Positions 11,591 to 26,089 are shown, counted from the first letter of the stretch. The stretch: 64,000 nt of DNA from Mimachlamys varia (GCA_947623455.1 OX392536.1:9791282-9855281); one strand, 5' to 3'. Numbers and translations: made by a program. The notes: generated from the sequence alone by a model not told the origin.

Positions 11591-14500
11591 AGTTTCGCTA
11601 CACTACTTTATTTTGCAACCATGATAATAATTTCAACTTTTATTAGTCACTCTTGTTTTTTCGAACGAAACAGGTAAAGCACAAGTGTGCTATCCAATGC
11701 GCCACCCGACACTTACAAAATACATGTAGCAAACCTTTATGTAATTGATGCAGTTGATAATGCAGAATATTGAATTCCCTATATTTGTAGATTTAGATAA
11801 AAAACTTAAATAAGAAAATACATTACATAGGAGTGAAATCCGTTCTAGAGGTTAAGGTGGCGGTATGTGAGGGTGGCGGTGTGTGAGGGTGGCATTAGGT
11901 CGAAGGTACGCTGTAGATTGATTTTTTTTATCTCTGTCTACTTTGTCGTGAACAAATTAAAGGACTATTTGTCTCTTTGCGCCTCTCGCAACAGTGCTTT
12001 AGAGAGTCCTATATTTAATAGCAGCAGTATCAAACATTGTAGAGACTACGGCTGTCAGCGCAATTGTTTAGTATCATAATACTCCCCTGTCTCTGTTTTC
12101 AACTTCTTCATAACACTAATGCATCGTGACATCTCACGCTTCAAACGTTTAATACAAACACATTGCCCCAGGGGCACAATCTATATACTCAAAAACATTG
12201 TTATTCTATAGCCGTACGAGGCCAGGGGGCGCTGTTGAGGTTATTACATCAGAGTGAGCTCCCCTACGTCTCGACCCTAATCGACTTCCGTGCTTTTGGG
12301 AAACGGAAACTAATATTGATCAATCGGCGGTTAGAGAATGAAATAACACCAGATGTATATTTGATAAGATGTTCGATGAATTGTTTTCTGTTACTGTCCA
12401 ATTGCTTGTTCAGATAGATCAAGCTTTACGGGATATCGGATTAAGTCAGCCGATGGAAGTCTGGTCAACATTCTACATTGTATCAATCCACCTACACTTT
12501 TTTGTTTTGGTATAGCTTTACCGGCTTTGTTAATATATTCTCATTCCTTTTCAGTCATATGGAAATATTTAACAAAATGTGAATTTAATAAATTGGAAAA
12601 TTTAACATTAAAATCTTGAAAATATTATTTTCCATTATACAAAATGGCATACAAGAGTTTCTGTAAGTCTACATGTATTTGATGTTAAAGACGAATGACA
12701 CCGTTTAATATTGATACCAATTATTGCAGACTTATTCTTTATGTATTTACAAGTGATACCTAGTTCACTGGGGAAGGAGGGATGTAGGAAGACATTTTAA
12801 TTTCACGTTTGCTCATTGCTTTAGTGAATTTTCTGCCAGTAACCAAGATTTATGAGGTACGATCGACTTAGAAATGGGTTGATGACCAGTAAATTCGGTC
12901 ACCTTAGTAACCAACAGCTCGTTGGATTTCCCGTAATTAAGGAGATGGGATCCCTTGTGGTAACGCATAAACAACAAAACGAATACTGATCCGGATTTTC
13001 TTTCTATCTCCTACAGAACAGGTCCTATATATACAGCCACACACGGTAAGACCGTCATTATATTTTTCTCAAGATACCGCTCTATTTCATATCATCGTAT
13101 TAGTAAGGAGATTGTTCCATGCCATCTTACGCAGGAATTGCTCTTTATTCAAGGAGAAGATTTATCTACGGAATAATTTTCTTTCTTGTGGTCATAGTAT
13201 TGGAACAAAGTCTCCAATACTGTTTATAGTTATCGTAAAAGAGCTTGTAATTTGTTTCTAAACCCTCTGATGCCTAGGGGGTTCTTATCGATCTGGTTTC
13301 ACTAAACTCTATCACGAAAGTGTACGGGGAAGATTGTCCCCTCCGAATCCAGGATAAGAAAGCTCTCAAAAGTTATCTGTCGATATGGATAGTAATCTAG
13401 TGCCGTAACTTAATGGCGGAATAGCAAATAACTTCACGTGATTTTTATCCCGCCGAAGGACAAGTTAGCAATATTTCTCCTGTGTAATGTAATTCTCGAG
13501 GAAGTATGTTGCATTATGAAAGAAACAATGAAGGCCAGTATATTGACCCTGTCGTGCAGAAGAAAACAAGAATGAAATCAGAAGCTGAAAGTTTTGGGTT
13601 AGACCTGTCTTAGGCAGTAATCATAAAGGACTAATATGATTGGTTAATTTTTGGACCAATCACCTCCCAACAAAATATTAACTACAGAACAGTTAACATC
13701 AGACAGCGAGCAATAACCCGTAGAATTTCGGTTTTAATCAGGAGCAATCTCTGAACAAGGCTAACGGTTATTAGCTTGGAAAACTTTACCAACTAATCAC
13801 TAAAGCTTATAATTTCAAATCTGCGATATTCTTTAGCCGCCAAGGATAAAATATTAGCTTGGATTGATAGAAAAGACTAAACATATTATAAAACAATATG
13901 GAGCAGCCATTGGGCAAGGCTAACAAACATTCATATCAGTATGGTACAATTATCAGCCAATCTTAAACTGTCTGGTTTCCAATCCTGACCAATTAAATGA
14001 AACTCAAGTTTAACCTTAATTACAATAATAAACCTACTGAAGTCTTGACACGAAAGAAAAATTATAAACCGACCAGATCGTGCCGGTCTGGGGAAGTTAC
14101 AATGTATCAATCGAGTCTGATCTTACGTAAATCAGCCATCTATATCGCCCTGTATATTAAACTTTTAACAAATGCAGTGTGTAGTACGCCAAGAGGTGAC
14201 TGACGTCATTTGTTTATTGTCGCTATACCCCCTCCCTGATATTTCATGTAAACATAACAGATACATTTGTTTGATTTTGAAATTTTGACCATTTTTTATG
14301 GAAGAAAAATCCTCTCCAAATTTGATGAACTTTATGTATAAATGATTTGCTCTATCTAGGTATTCGTAATTAGTCTTATATATACCGTAACATTAAAGTT
14401 GGTATGTTAAATCCACTGCAATTTAGTATAACCACGGCTTTTTATATTTGTGATACAATGTACAATGTTTAACTAGGAGGTGTACTGGAGGGCGTCGAGG

Positions 14501-14736
14501 AAGAAACATTTTGCTTAACAGGTCCGATATAATCAATAGATGATTAACATTGATTATAATTCTTAACATTATTATGATAACCGTTTAAAAAAATGTTAGA
14601 AAAGAGGTACTTATCCGAGTTTTTCTTATTTGTTTGTAAAGGTTTTTCACATAATACTTATTCGCGTTAGAGTTATTCCCCTTATACAATGTGCAATTAG
14701 CAAGGGATTTTGCATCATATGTATCAGAGTTTATCT
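11591..14736. other. Unique DNA, no supportable gene
   Basis: Short frames such as 12163-12417 (84 codons) and 13997-14203 (68 codons) show no family resemblance and no clear splice context. A TGACGTCA palindrome lies at about 14200-14208. I see no repeats. Confidence 0.5.
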
Positions 14737-14872
14737 CAAATTTGATGAAAACGTATAAAAACAAATAAAAATGGATCTATAAAAAAAAAAAAAAACGTAT
14801 CAAAACAAATAAAAACAAAAAAATATATAAAAAACAAACAAAAACGTATAAAAACATATAAAAACGTATATT
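14737..14872. repeat. A-rich degenerate simple repeat
   Basis: The stretch is built from irregular AAAAACGTATAAAAACAAAT-like pieces, with a run of 15 A near 14780. The phenylalanine-rich minus-strand frame at 14736-14921 only reflects this composition. Confidence 0.8.
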
Positions 14873-15957
14873 TTGTAACTTTACATGTGTTCATAAATGA
14901 CAAAAAATATTTCTGTTTCAAATGAGAATGGGCGCGTTCGAAAACAGCCTACTTGTATTCAGTACACATTTGGTTCACGCTGTACAGGTCAGATTGTACC
15001 AATGTAAATATCGATACTACTATCAAGAGTACTGATGACGCAGATAGCTCATGCCGACATGTAATCACGCGAGATATATTCCGGTATGGTGTATAGTTCC
15101 GTGCGAAGTGATCTTACCCCCAGTGACGTATTAATTATCATTGATACACGTCACGTGACGGCATTAATACACATGCATGATGTAGACGGTGCATGCAAAT
15201 TGAGATATAAACACAGGGGATATTATGTCATAATAACCTGTCGTGTTAACCTCTCATTACCATAGTAACGGAAATGACCTGTCCTGATAATACGGTCAAT
15301 ACATTTGAACCAAGCAAGGCAACACTCGGCCGTGTTGTCTTATAAGTGGCATATCTTTATTTGAGAAGGTAATATTTAAGTTAGAATTAGCGACAAAAAC
15401 GTCATCCGATAAATTTTGCAAATAATTCTGAATGAATATGTAAAAATATGTAACGAATCGCTCACATAATACATTGGCCCGGTTCATACAAATATGTTAG
15501 ATCTTGTCTGACTTTCCTCAATTCTCATTGGCTAAAATACGGTCACAGTGAGGTCCATATTTTATGATATCAACATGATGTTTCTATTTTCAATATTGCA
15601 TTTGTGACACCAGAATCACTGTGGCAATATAGTAGTACCAAAGCATGCAACTGTAAATTTCATCTTTTATCAAGATAGATAGAGTGCAATTTAAGTCTTT
15701 TGCAAACAAGTTTCATATCTAATATAAAAATAAAGGACCTTTTATTCGGTCAAAATTTTAGATTCTACCAGGTTGGTATAACACCATATTGACCTCAGCA
15801 AAGGTCCTTAAATGATATATATATATATATACATTTTTCTGTACCTTGCCACTTGCAACTACATGTGCTATTGTAACGTCCTCAATTGTATCCGAAATAA
15901 CTAAAACCTCTACCAAACTGTAAACGTTGATTCTTCACGGCTAGCAAGCTTGCCTTT
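14873..15957. other. Unique DNA with a short AT microsatellite
   Basis: No supportable gene. An (AT)9 run lies at 15814-15831. An imperfect inverted pair, AAGGACCTTTT near 15735 and AAAGGTCCTT near 15800, lies just before it. Confidence 0.5.
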
Positions 15958-15958
15958 T

Positions 15959-16797
15959 TAAGGTTGTCATCAATAGTTATGTGTTATAGGACCACTACAC
16001 TATTTTCTAAGATTGTCACCAATAGCTGTGTGTTATAGCACCATAACACCTTTTTCTAAGGCTGTCACCAACTGCTGTGTATTATAGGACCATAACACCA
16101 TTTTCTAAGGCTGTCACCAATAGCTGTGTGTTGTAGCACTATAACACCATTTTCTAAGGTTGTCACCAATAGCTGTGCGTTATAGGACCATAACATCATT
16201 CTCTAAGGTTGTCACCAATAGCTGTGTGTTATAGCACCATATCATCATTTTCTAAGGCTGTCACCAATAACTATGTGTTATAGGACCATAACACCATTTT
16301 CTAAAGTTGTCACCAATAGCTGTGTGTTATAGCACCATAACATCATTTTCTAAGGTTGTCACCAATAGCTGTGTGTTGTTGGGCCATAACACCATTTTCT
16401 AAAGTTGTCACCAATAGCTGTGTGTTATAGCACCATAACACCATTTTCTAAGGCTGTCACCAACTGCTGTGTATTATAGGACCATAACACCATTTTCTAA
16501 GGCTGTCACCAATAGCTGTGTGTTGTAGGGCCATAACACCATTTTCTAAGGTTGTCACCAATTGTTGTGTGTTATAGGACCATAACTCCATTTTCTAAAG
16601 TTGTCACCAATAGCTGTGTGTTATAGCACCATAACATCATTTTCTAAGGTTGTCACCAATAGCTGTGTGTTATAGCACCATAACATCATTTTCTAAGGTT
16701 GTCACCAATAGCTGTGTGTTATAGCACCATAACACCATTTTATAAGGTTGTCACTAATAGATGTGTGTTATAGCACCATAACACCATTTTCTAAGGC
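15959..16797. repeat. 49-bp minisatellite, 17 copies
   Basis: The unit contains GTTGTCACCAATAGCTGTGT, then GTTATAGCACCATAACACCA and TTTTCTAAG. It recurs every 49 bases from 15961 to 16797. Units alternate mainly between ATAGCACC and ATAGGACC, and between AACACC and AACATC, so variant types are interspersed. Confidence 0.95.
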
Positions 16798-18406
16798 ATT
16801 CATTGCTTAATTGATAGGAAAACACTATTTATTTTCATTCAATAGACACTAAATTGCTATAATGCCTAGCGAAATAGAAATTAAATTCAGTTTCATTGTC
16901 TATGCAAGCTTAACTGTAACCTGATTAAAATGCAATCAGCTAACACTGCCGAGTAAAACACGTGTAAAATCGTTCACATACACCTTGACGTGCCCGGATG
17001 TATCTATACACTTCGGCGCATTCTATTCACACTTTGGGTGACAATTTCATGGTTATGTAAGACAGTGTTATGTTTTTCTCACTACCTGCCAGCAATATAT
17101 TGGTTTTCTATTAGGAAGTCCTGTCTTTTCTAATCTCCTTAAACGTTCCAAAGTGGTACAGTTTTATATAAAACTCAATCACATTAAGACAAATGTACGC
17201 CGAGCCAGAGGACATAAACCTATCACAGACTACACAACACTACTGGCTATATAAAGCTAGCATCACTCATCTCTTACTGAAGTCATCTTAACAACTAGAA
17301 AGAAACAAACAAAAACAGCATGCATTTCACATTTACAAAAGACAATTACTTTTCTACACTATCGGCAATTTTAAATGTATTTAGAAGAAATCGTTTGCCA
17401 GCATCTGAAGATGATATTTATTTAAAAAAAAAAAAAGACCAGGTCTAGTTTTTAAATCACAAAAACAAACACGGAGAAATATCACATTCTGTTATTAGAA
17501 GAACTAAATGCCGATAATAGTAGCATAAAAATGCTATTCAAAGGAAAAACAATGAACGAGGCGTCTGTGACTTGGTGAAGATAACTAGTGCATGGTCTTT
17601 CTGTATCACGAGCGTCCACGAGTGCTGCAGAAGACGGCCCTAAATGGTACGGTGGATTACGTAACCGTGTCACGTCCCAATCCCGACTCAGGAGTGCCAG
17701 CACATATTAGCGACGACATTGCTCACGACGCTGCAAGCCAACACCATACCGCTTATTGCTGTAAGACGGACATGTTCGGTTTCATTTCAATTAGACATGG
17801 GGTATTCAAATGAAATCTTCTTCGGAACGATCTGTGACAAGAACTTGGGACTCGGAACAGACAATTACGTTATGCTATAAGTAGCATGCTACATGGAAGT
17901 CATGCCGACGGATTTTTGTGCAGTAATATGCGAAATTGGCATTTGGAAATGGGCAAGGATATTAGTTTACTTGAGATGTATTACCGTGTTAGGTCATCCC
18001 ACTGGTTTAATACACCTTTCAAACACGGACAATGCAGCTTGATGGCAGTGTAGTCCCTCGCTAATTGCGTGCATGTCGCCTCTCAGTCGCGAATAGAGTA
18101 ACCTTTGTTAAACGAATCTGCACTCTCGTATAGTATTACAACGCATTGTGACAACATATCTGAACTCTCACTGGTTTTAACTATAAATTATACGCGATCT
18201 ATTTCGACAGGGCTAGCATTTTATCAAATTCAGTATATCAAATGTGCAGACACTTGCAATCGAATTTTCGACTTAACTATTGCAGGAAATTGTGAACTTT
18301 ACGTAGGCGCTAAGGACGATCTGTAAATTGTGAATTGTACGTAGGCGTGTAGGAGGATCTGTATAAGATCTGTTTATTCGCACGTTCAGGACTACACTTC
18401 CTCTGA
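16798..18406. other. Unique DNA, no supportable gene
   Basis: Two 73-codon frames overlap on opposite strands at 17482-17813, and another lies at 18105-18326. None resembles a known protein. A TGTGAA(C/T)T(T/G)TACGTAGGCG phrase is duplicated within 18290-18345, just before the next array. Confidence 0.5.
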
Positions 18407-18773
18407 ACGGTCAAGGTCATTCACGGTTGTTAAGGTAATTTACAGTTGTCAAGGTCATTCACGGTTGTTAAGGTAATTCACGGTTGTCAAGGTCATTCAC
18501 GGTTGTTAAGGTAATTCACGGTTGTTAAGGTCATTCACAATTGCCAAGGTCATTCGCAGTTGTCAAGGTCATTCACAGTTGTGGTGGTCTTTTACGGTTG
18601 TTAAGGTCATTCACAGTTATCAAGGTCATTCACGGTTGTGGTGGTCTTTCATGGTTGTTAAGGTCATTCTCGGTTTTAGGTTAAATCACGGTTGTTATGG
18701 TCATTAACGGTTTCAATGTCATTCACGGTTGTTAAAGTCATTCACGGTTGTTAAAGTCATTCATGTTTGTAAA
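18407..18773. repeat. 19-bp minisatellite, about 19 copies
   Basis: The unit is CACGGTTGTTAAGGTCATT and repeats every 19 bases. Occasional 21-base units carry TGTGGTGGTC in place of the TTAAGGTC part. The array degrades at its 3' end. Confidence 0.92.
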
Positions 18774-19896
18774 ATTTAACCATGATGATCAGGCGACTGC
18801 TTTACAATTAACAATTAAATGCTATACCTGGACACAGGTAAGTAACTATGCTTAATTAAGTAAACCATGAACAAGCCCCTTGTACATTGTACCTTACCTT
18901 AGCTGCACATAACATGGCCCCACCCCCTGAATACATTAAAGTTTGCTGAATTTTTGCAAGTTTGAGCATGTCCTGTGGTAGACAATTTTTGATTTCCGAA
19001 TCATTTCATGATAACAGAGAAAGACAATTCGGCATGTCTCTGAATTCGTACTTTCAGATGAGCCGGATGTAAGCTCTATAGCGTGCTACTGTTGATACTA
19101 GCTGATGGCGCGCATTGACCCGTAATATCTGTAACAGCCGTTATCACAACGTATACGAATCACCATAACGTGCAGACAAATTGTACACGGATTTTACATT
19201 AAAAACGTAACGTGTCTTAACGATAAGGCGATGTCCGAATTTCTATCTCTCACAACTACTTCCAGGAACCGTATCTCACGCTTGATGGATGACAAACAGC
19301 ACTTAAATTCTGGCCGTATCGTATTTTTAATTAATTGTCCAAAATATCGGCTTTCCAATCCTTCTTAATGTCACGAGACTTCAGCTATATGTGAAATACT
19401 TGCTTTTGATACAGTTTTTGGGGTTATAACGAGAAGAACTGTCATTAAAAGGGAATGGGTTGTACGACACTTATTATAAAGCCTGACTAATGCAGTTTAT
19501 ATTGAAATGATATTAATCCAAGGCGGCGAGAATGTGCCTGGACCGCAGGTGCTTTTGATTAACAATAATGAAATAACAAAATATTTTTTACTCTGATATT
19601 CTTCCCGCTATACATTATGTTTCAAGCAGCTTGGAAACAGATTTTCTCTTATGAAAAGCTTTGCTTTAGGCTAAAACAAAAAACAAGAATCTTTCCGAAC
19701 GCATTCGTTGTGAAAATCTTTCCGAACGGTTTTTTAAGTCGGTGACTTACTGTCCGAACCAGTTTGTAGTAAAAATTCTTCTGGGCTGTCTTGTGTAAAT
19801 CTCTCAAAGGACTCTTACAACTAAACCAGCCAAGTGTTTCATACTTGTGTAGTCACTGCCTAGAATTTGTTCAGTGTCTCAGAGAAATTTTAATTT
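18774..19896. other. Unique DNA, no supportable gene
   Basis: No RNA gene or recognisable coding sequence. The stretch leads directly into the large 27-bp array. The non-repeat first 35 codons of the long plus-strand frame (19791-19895) start from TTG and match nothing I know. Confidence 0.5.
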
Positions 19897-22800
19897 GTAA
19901 GACTACTGGTATGTGTCAGTATTGTAACACTACTGGTATATGTCTGTACTGGAAGATTACTGGTATATGTCTGTACTGGAAGATTACTGGTATGTGTCTG
20001 TACTGTAAGGTTACTGGTATGTGTCAATACTGTAAGGTTACTGGTATGTGGCTGTCCTGTAAGATTACTGGTATGTGTCTGTACTGTAAGGTTACTGGTA
20101 TGTGTCTGTACTGTAAGGTTACTGGTATGTGGCTGTCCTGTAAGATTACTGGTATGTGTCTGTACTGTAAGGTTACTGGTATGTGTCTGTACTGTAAGGT
20201 TACTGGTATGTGGCTGTCCTGTAAGATTACTGGTATGTGTCAATACTGTAAGGTTACTGGTATGTGTCAATACTGTAAGGTTACTGGTATGTGGCTGTCC
20301 TGTAAGGTTACTGGTATGTGTCTGTACTGTAAGGTTACTGGTATGTGTCTGTACTGTAAGATTACTGGTATGTGTCTGTACTGTAAGGTTACTGGTATGT
20401 GTCAATACTGTAAGGTTACTGGTATGTGTCTGTACTGTAAGGTTACTGGTATGTGGCTGTCCTGTAAGATTACTGGTATGTGTCTGTACTGTAAGGTTAC
20501 TGGTATGTGTCAATACTGTAAGGTTACTGGTATGTGGCTGTCCTGTAAGATTACTGGTATGTGTCAATACTGTAAGGTTACTGGTATGTATCAGTACTTT
20601 AAAGTTACTGGTATGTATCAGTACTTTAAGATTACTGATATATGTCAGTACTTTAAGATTACTGGTATGGGTCTGTCCTGTAAGATTATTGGTATGTGTC
20701 TGTACAGTAAGATTATTGGTATGTGTCTGTCCTGTAAGATTACTGAAATATGTCAGTACTTTAAGATTATTGGTATGTGTCTGTACTTTAAGATTACTGA
20801 TATATGTCAGTACTTTAAGATTACTGATATATGTCCCTACTGTACGATTACTGGTATGTGTCTGTACTGTAAGATTAATGATACATGTATATGTCAGTAC
20901 TGTAAGATTACTGATATATGTCCCTACTGTACGATTACTGGTATGTGTCTGTACTGTAAGATTAATGATACATGTATATGTCAGTACTGTAAGATTACTG
21001 ATATATGTCCCTACTGTACGATTACTGGTATGTGTCTGTACTGTAAGATTAATGATACATGTATATGTCAGTACTGTAAGATTACTGATATATGTCCCTA
21101 CTGTACGATTACTGGTATGTGTCTGTACTGTAAGATTACTGATATATGTCAGTACTGTAAGATTACTGATATATGTCCCTACTGTACGATTACTGGTATG
21201 TGTCTGTACTGTAAGATTACTGGTATGTGTCCATACTGTAAGGTTACTGGTATGTATCAGTACTTTAAAGTTACTGGTATGTATCAGTACTGTAAGATTA
21301 CTGATATATGTCATTACTGTACGATTACTGATATATGTCAGTACTGTAAGATTACTGATATATGTCATTACTGTACGATTACTGATATATGTCAGTACTG
21401 TAAGATTACTGATATATGTCAGTACTGTACGATTACTGACATATGTCATTACTGTACGATTACTGATATATGTCAGTACTGTAAGATTACTGATATATGT
21501 CATTACTGTACGATTACTGATATATGTCATTACTGTAAGATTACTGGTATGTGTCTGTACTGTAAGATTACTGGTATGTGTCTGTACTGTAAGATTACTG
21601 ATATATGTCAGTACTGTAAGATTACTGATATATGTCATTACTGTAAGATTACTGGTATGTGTCTGTACTGTAAGATTAATGGTATGTGTCCATACTGTAA
21701 GGTTACTGGTATGTATCAGTACTTTAAAGTTACTGGTATGTATCAGTACTGTAAGATTACTGGTATATGTCAGTACTTTAAGGTTACTGGTATGTGTCTG
21801 TCCTGTAAGATTACTGGTATGTGTCAATACTGTAAGATTACTGATATATGTCAGTACTTTAAGATTACTGGTATGTGTCTGTCCTGTAAGATTATTGGTA
21901 TGTGTCTGTACAGTAAGATTATTGGTATCTGTCTGTCCTGTAAGATTACTGAAATATGTCAGTACTTTAAGATTACTGGTATGTGTCAATACTGTAAGGT
22001 TACTGGTATGTGTCTGTCCTGTAAGATTACTGGTATGTGTCCATACTGTAAGGTTACTGGTATGTATCAGTACTTTAAGATTACTGATATATGTCAGTAC
22101 TTTAAGATTACTGGTATGTGTCTGTACTGTAAGATTAATGATACATGTATATGTCAGTACTGTAAGATTACTGATATATGTCCCTACTGTACGATTACTG
22201 GTATGTGTCTGTACTGTAAGATTACTGATTTCTGTCAGTACTGTAAGATTACTGATATATGTCATTACTGTACGATTACTGGTATGTGTCTGTACTGTAA
22301 GATTACTGGTATGTGTCCATACTGTAAGGTTACTGGTATGTATCAGTACTTTAAAGTTACTGGTATGTATCAGTACTGTAAGATTACTGATATATGTCAT
22401 TACTGTACGATTACTGATATATGTCAGTACTGTAAGATTACTGATATATGTCATTACTGTAAGATTACTGGTATGTGTCTGTACTGTAAGATTACTGGTA
22501 TGTGTCTGTACTGTAAGATTACTGATATATGTTAGTACTGTAAGATTACTGATATATGTCATTACTGTAAGATTACTGGTATGTATCAGTACTTTAAAGT
22601 TACTGGTATGTATCAGTACTTTAAGATTACTGATATATGTCAGTACTTTAAGATTACTGGTATGTGTCTGTACTGTAAGATTACTGGTATGTGTCTGTAC
22701 AGTAAGATTATTGGTATATGTCATTACTGTACGATTACTGATATATGTCATTACTGTAAGATTACTGGTATGTGTCTGTACTGTAAGATTACTGGTATGT

Positions 22801-23679
22801 GTCTGTACTGTAAGATTACTGATATATGTCAGTACTTTAAGGTTACTGGTATGTGTCAATACTGTAAGGTTACTGATATATGTCAGTACTTTAAGATTAC
22901 TGGTATGTATCAGTACTTTAAGATTACTGGTATGTATCAGTACTTTAGATTACTGGTATGTATCAGTACTGTAAGATTACTGATATATGTCATTACTGTA
23001 CGATTCCTGATATATGTCAGTACTGTAAGATTACTGATATATGTCATTACTGTACGATTACTGATATATGTCATTACTGTAAGATTACTGGTATGTGTCT
23101 GTACTGTAAGATTACTGGTATGTGTCTGTACTGTAAGATTACTGATATATGTCAGTACTGTAAGATTACTGGTATGTGTCAATACTGTAAGGTTACTGGT
23201 ATGTGTCAGTACTGTAAGGTTACTGGTATGTGTCAATACTGTAAGGTTACTGGTATGTATCAGTACTTTAAGATTACTGGTATGTATCAGTACTTTAAGA
23301 TTACTGGTATGTATCAGTACTGTAACATTACTGGTATGTGTCATTACTGTAAGATTACTGGTATGTGTCAATACTGTAAGGTTACTGGTATGTGTCAGTA
23401 CTGTAAGGTTACTGGTATGTGTCAATACTGTAAGGTTACTGGTATGTATCAGTACTTTAAGATTACTGGTATGTATCAGTACTGTAACATTACTGGTATG
23501 TGTCATTACTGTAAGGTTACTGGTATGTGTCAATACTGTAAGGTTACTGGTATGTATCAGTACTTTAAGATTACTGGTATGTGTAAGTACTGTAAGGTTA
23601 CTGGTATGTGTCAGTAATGTAAAACTACTGGTATGTGTCAGTAATGTAAGAGTACTGGTATATGCATCATTACTGTAAT
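19897..23679. repeat. 27-bp minisatellite, about 139 copies
   Basis: The basic unit reads ACTGGTATGTGTCTGTACTG then TAAGATT. Main variants are GATATATGTC for GGTATGTGTC, and TGTCC, TTACTG or TACTTT in the middle. Because 27 bases equal 9 codons without stops, frames stay open for 914 codons (19791-22535, +), 989 codons (19890-22859, -) and 761 codons (20689-22974, +). The plus frame would read CxxCK(I/V)T(G/D)(M/I) repeats. Unit variants change the first and second codon positions freely (Leu-Tyr, Gln-Tyr, His-Tyr, Pro-Tyr, Leu-Ser), which is not what a selected protein repeat shows. A C-to-T change makes TAG at 22533-22535, and a one-base deletion near 22947 shifts frame. A longer unit of 87 bases (three units plus ACATGT-type 6-base extra) is repeated at about 20820-21110. 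I treat this as non-coding satellite. Confidence 0.95.
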
Positions 23680-25697
23680 TATAGAACTGAATAACATTTA
23701 ATGCTTATATAATTTATGGTTTGATTAAAGTTATAATTTAAAATGAACTGACTAATAATATCTACGATACGTGTTATTATACATGTATAATGCTTCTCAA
23801 AGTGACTATGCTCAGATGTCAAAATGTGAGTCTTGTACGCCAATAAATAATTTAAAACAGGGTTATGAAGAATATTATTTTGATTTTGAAGTAGTGTTGA
23901 AATATTTCATATTGAATGAAATACATGTAGATAGATATTTAACTTTAATTAACTTCAAAAAAATTGATTTCAATACTTTATACGAATTGCTATTGGGCAA
24001 AGGTAATGCAGATGTTCCTGTCAAATGTAAACTTACGGTTGTCAAAAGCAGACGCATGTAGCGCTCTTATATGCTACTAAACCCGCTTAAATGTCTTTAA
24101 AAAGCTTTTTGTCAGTTATGTTTCAGTGCATTTAGACAGTTTTCACTAGTGTTAAACCTAAAATATTAAAGTTATTAGCTCAAACACTAAGTTATGACGT
24201 ATAGTTAATTATTCAGTTGTGCGAGTCAAAGAAACTTTGTGAAGAGGTTCGCTATGAAAATATTTCCGTAGCGACTTTACGCCACTTCGTTAACAGCGTT
24301 TCGTAAGTTCATGTACCTAACGGGTTTTGTACGAGTGGCGACAGTGACATGACCATAATGTGAAAATCTAAATAAATCGAATCCCCAACAAACTGACAAA
24401 GAAACAAATCCAATGATACTCTTTATATTGTCCTTGTGACAGGGCAATGACAAAATTCCCAGATCGCAAGATGACCAATTCTCGGGGTTTTTCATTGCTA
24501 TATGCAGCTCTTCATGAAAAATGACCATTTCTCGGGGGTTTTCATTGCTGTTCTTCATTAAAAAATATTCTCCTACATATCAATATCTATACAAGATATG
24601 TAAAAGGGACCATTGTCGATCCCGAAGTAGTTAAACGGGTGCCCAGAAGTGGCGCCATTTCTGAATGAAGAATGTAGACTGTAAACAACTGAATTTGATT
24701 ATCAATGTGATATTTGTTGACCATTTAAACTCATTCCACAATGTAGAAGAACACTATTCACTGTGACATCATATTTTTTATGTGGATACATATGTTAAAG
24801 AGACTCGTGTTACCTGTCTCAGCACGTTAAGGTATTAAATTGTGTTTATTTTAGAAATTAGTTGTTATAACATATTTCTAACATCTTTAATTCAAAAATG
24901 TTTTAGACATTCAAATCAAGAGATAAATTAAAATAAGTTTATATACATATTTATTTATAATTACAACCTCGCCTAATATCTATTGTGGTAATACATGATG
25001 AATGTTGTCTGAAAATATTGTAAAACTATGAGAGTTTGTTTTATATGTTTTGAAATTTTGACAGCTCGAATTTTTCAACCTAAATAAGCATCGCTATTTA
25101 ACACTAAACATACCATACTAAAATACTCAACCAATATGTGTTGCAACTTTCAAATAGCTTTGAATTCTAAATTCCTGATGAAACTGACGGTATCCTTTCT
25201 GTTAACAGCACATGGTATTGGAGCAAGCATCATCCTTAGAAGTACTCCTTTCTAAACACCACGCGCTCTGAACAAACAGAAAACCCGATTACGACACATT
25301 GCGTTAAGTGTCAGATGAGGTATTTTAGAAATCATCCGAGAATCCATTGCTATCCAAACATTTCAGAGGTTCGGAGACATGCCGTGAAGCTAGCAGCTAT
25401 CCACAAACCCGGTGGGATTCCTGGGATTTCCTTGTCGTCCCGACATGTTTTCCGATCAATCATGACCGCTCCGGATACTGACCGGTTTCTATTTACATGT
25501 TAGTTTGATTACGCACGTTCAAATTAGATCAGTAACTTTTAAGGTAGTTTAATTTCTCCGCGTGACAGGCCATCAAACAGAATGATGTACTTAAAGCAGA
25601 CGTGACCAATGAGTACACTAAGTGGTGTACGCAAACCAGACGTATATAATGGCAGGCAAGCGTACTTCTCAGGAGGTTTGAGGAACTCTGCAAAGAG
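23680..25697. other. Unique AT-rich DNA with one 50-bp duplication
   Basis: No supportable gene. The 96-codon frame at 23771-24061 (+) has no family resemblance. ATGACCAATTCTCGGGG at 24471 recurs as ATGACCATTTCTCGGGG at 24521, a 50-base direct duplication with small changes. Confidence 0.5.
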
Positions 25698-26089
25698 TAG
25701 TGCTCACATGGGCTAGACAGTCCTCGTCTGGGCAGGAGAGTGCTCACATGAGCTAGGCAGTCCCCGTCTGGGCAGGAGAGTGCTCACATGAGCTAGACAG
25801 TACTCGTCTGGGCAGGAGAGTGCTCACATGAGCTAGGCAGTCCCCGCCTGGGCAGGAGAGTGCTCACATGAGCTAGGCAGTCCCCGTCTGGGCAGGAGAG
25901 TGCTCACATGAGCTAGACAGCCCTCGTCTGGGCAGGAGAGTGCTCACATGAGCTAGGCAGTCCTCGTCTAGGGAGGAGAGTGCTCACATGAGCTAGGCAG
26001 TCCTCGTCTAGGGAGGAGAGTGTTCACATGAGCTAGACAGTCCTGGGAGGCAAGTGCTCATTCGAGTTAGACAATCCTCGTCTAAAGTA
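25698..26089. repeat. 40-bp minisatellite, about 10 copies
   Basis: The unit contains GAGAGTGCTCACATGAGCTA then GGCAGTCCTCGTCTGGGCAG and repeats every 40 bases (for example 25741, 25781, 25821). The last two units are shortened and diverged. The array abuts the dispersed repeat at 26093. Confidence 0.95.

Noticed and set aside
19791..22859. 914- and 989-codon frames as a repeat protein gene
   Set aside because: Both strands are open only because the 27-bp unit lacks stops. Unit variants show no bias toward silent changes, and an internal stop and a frameshift truncate the plus frame.
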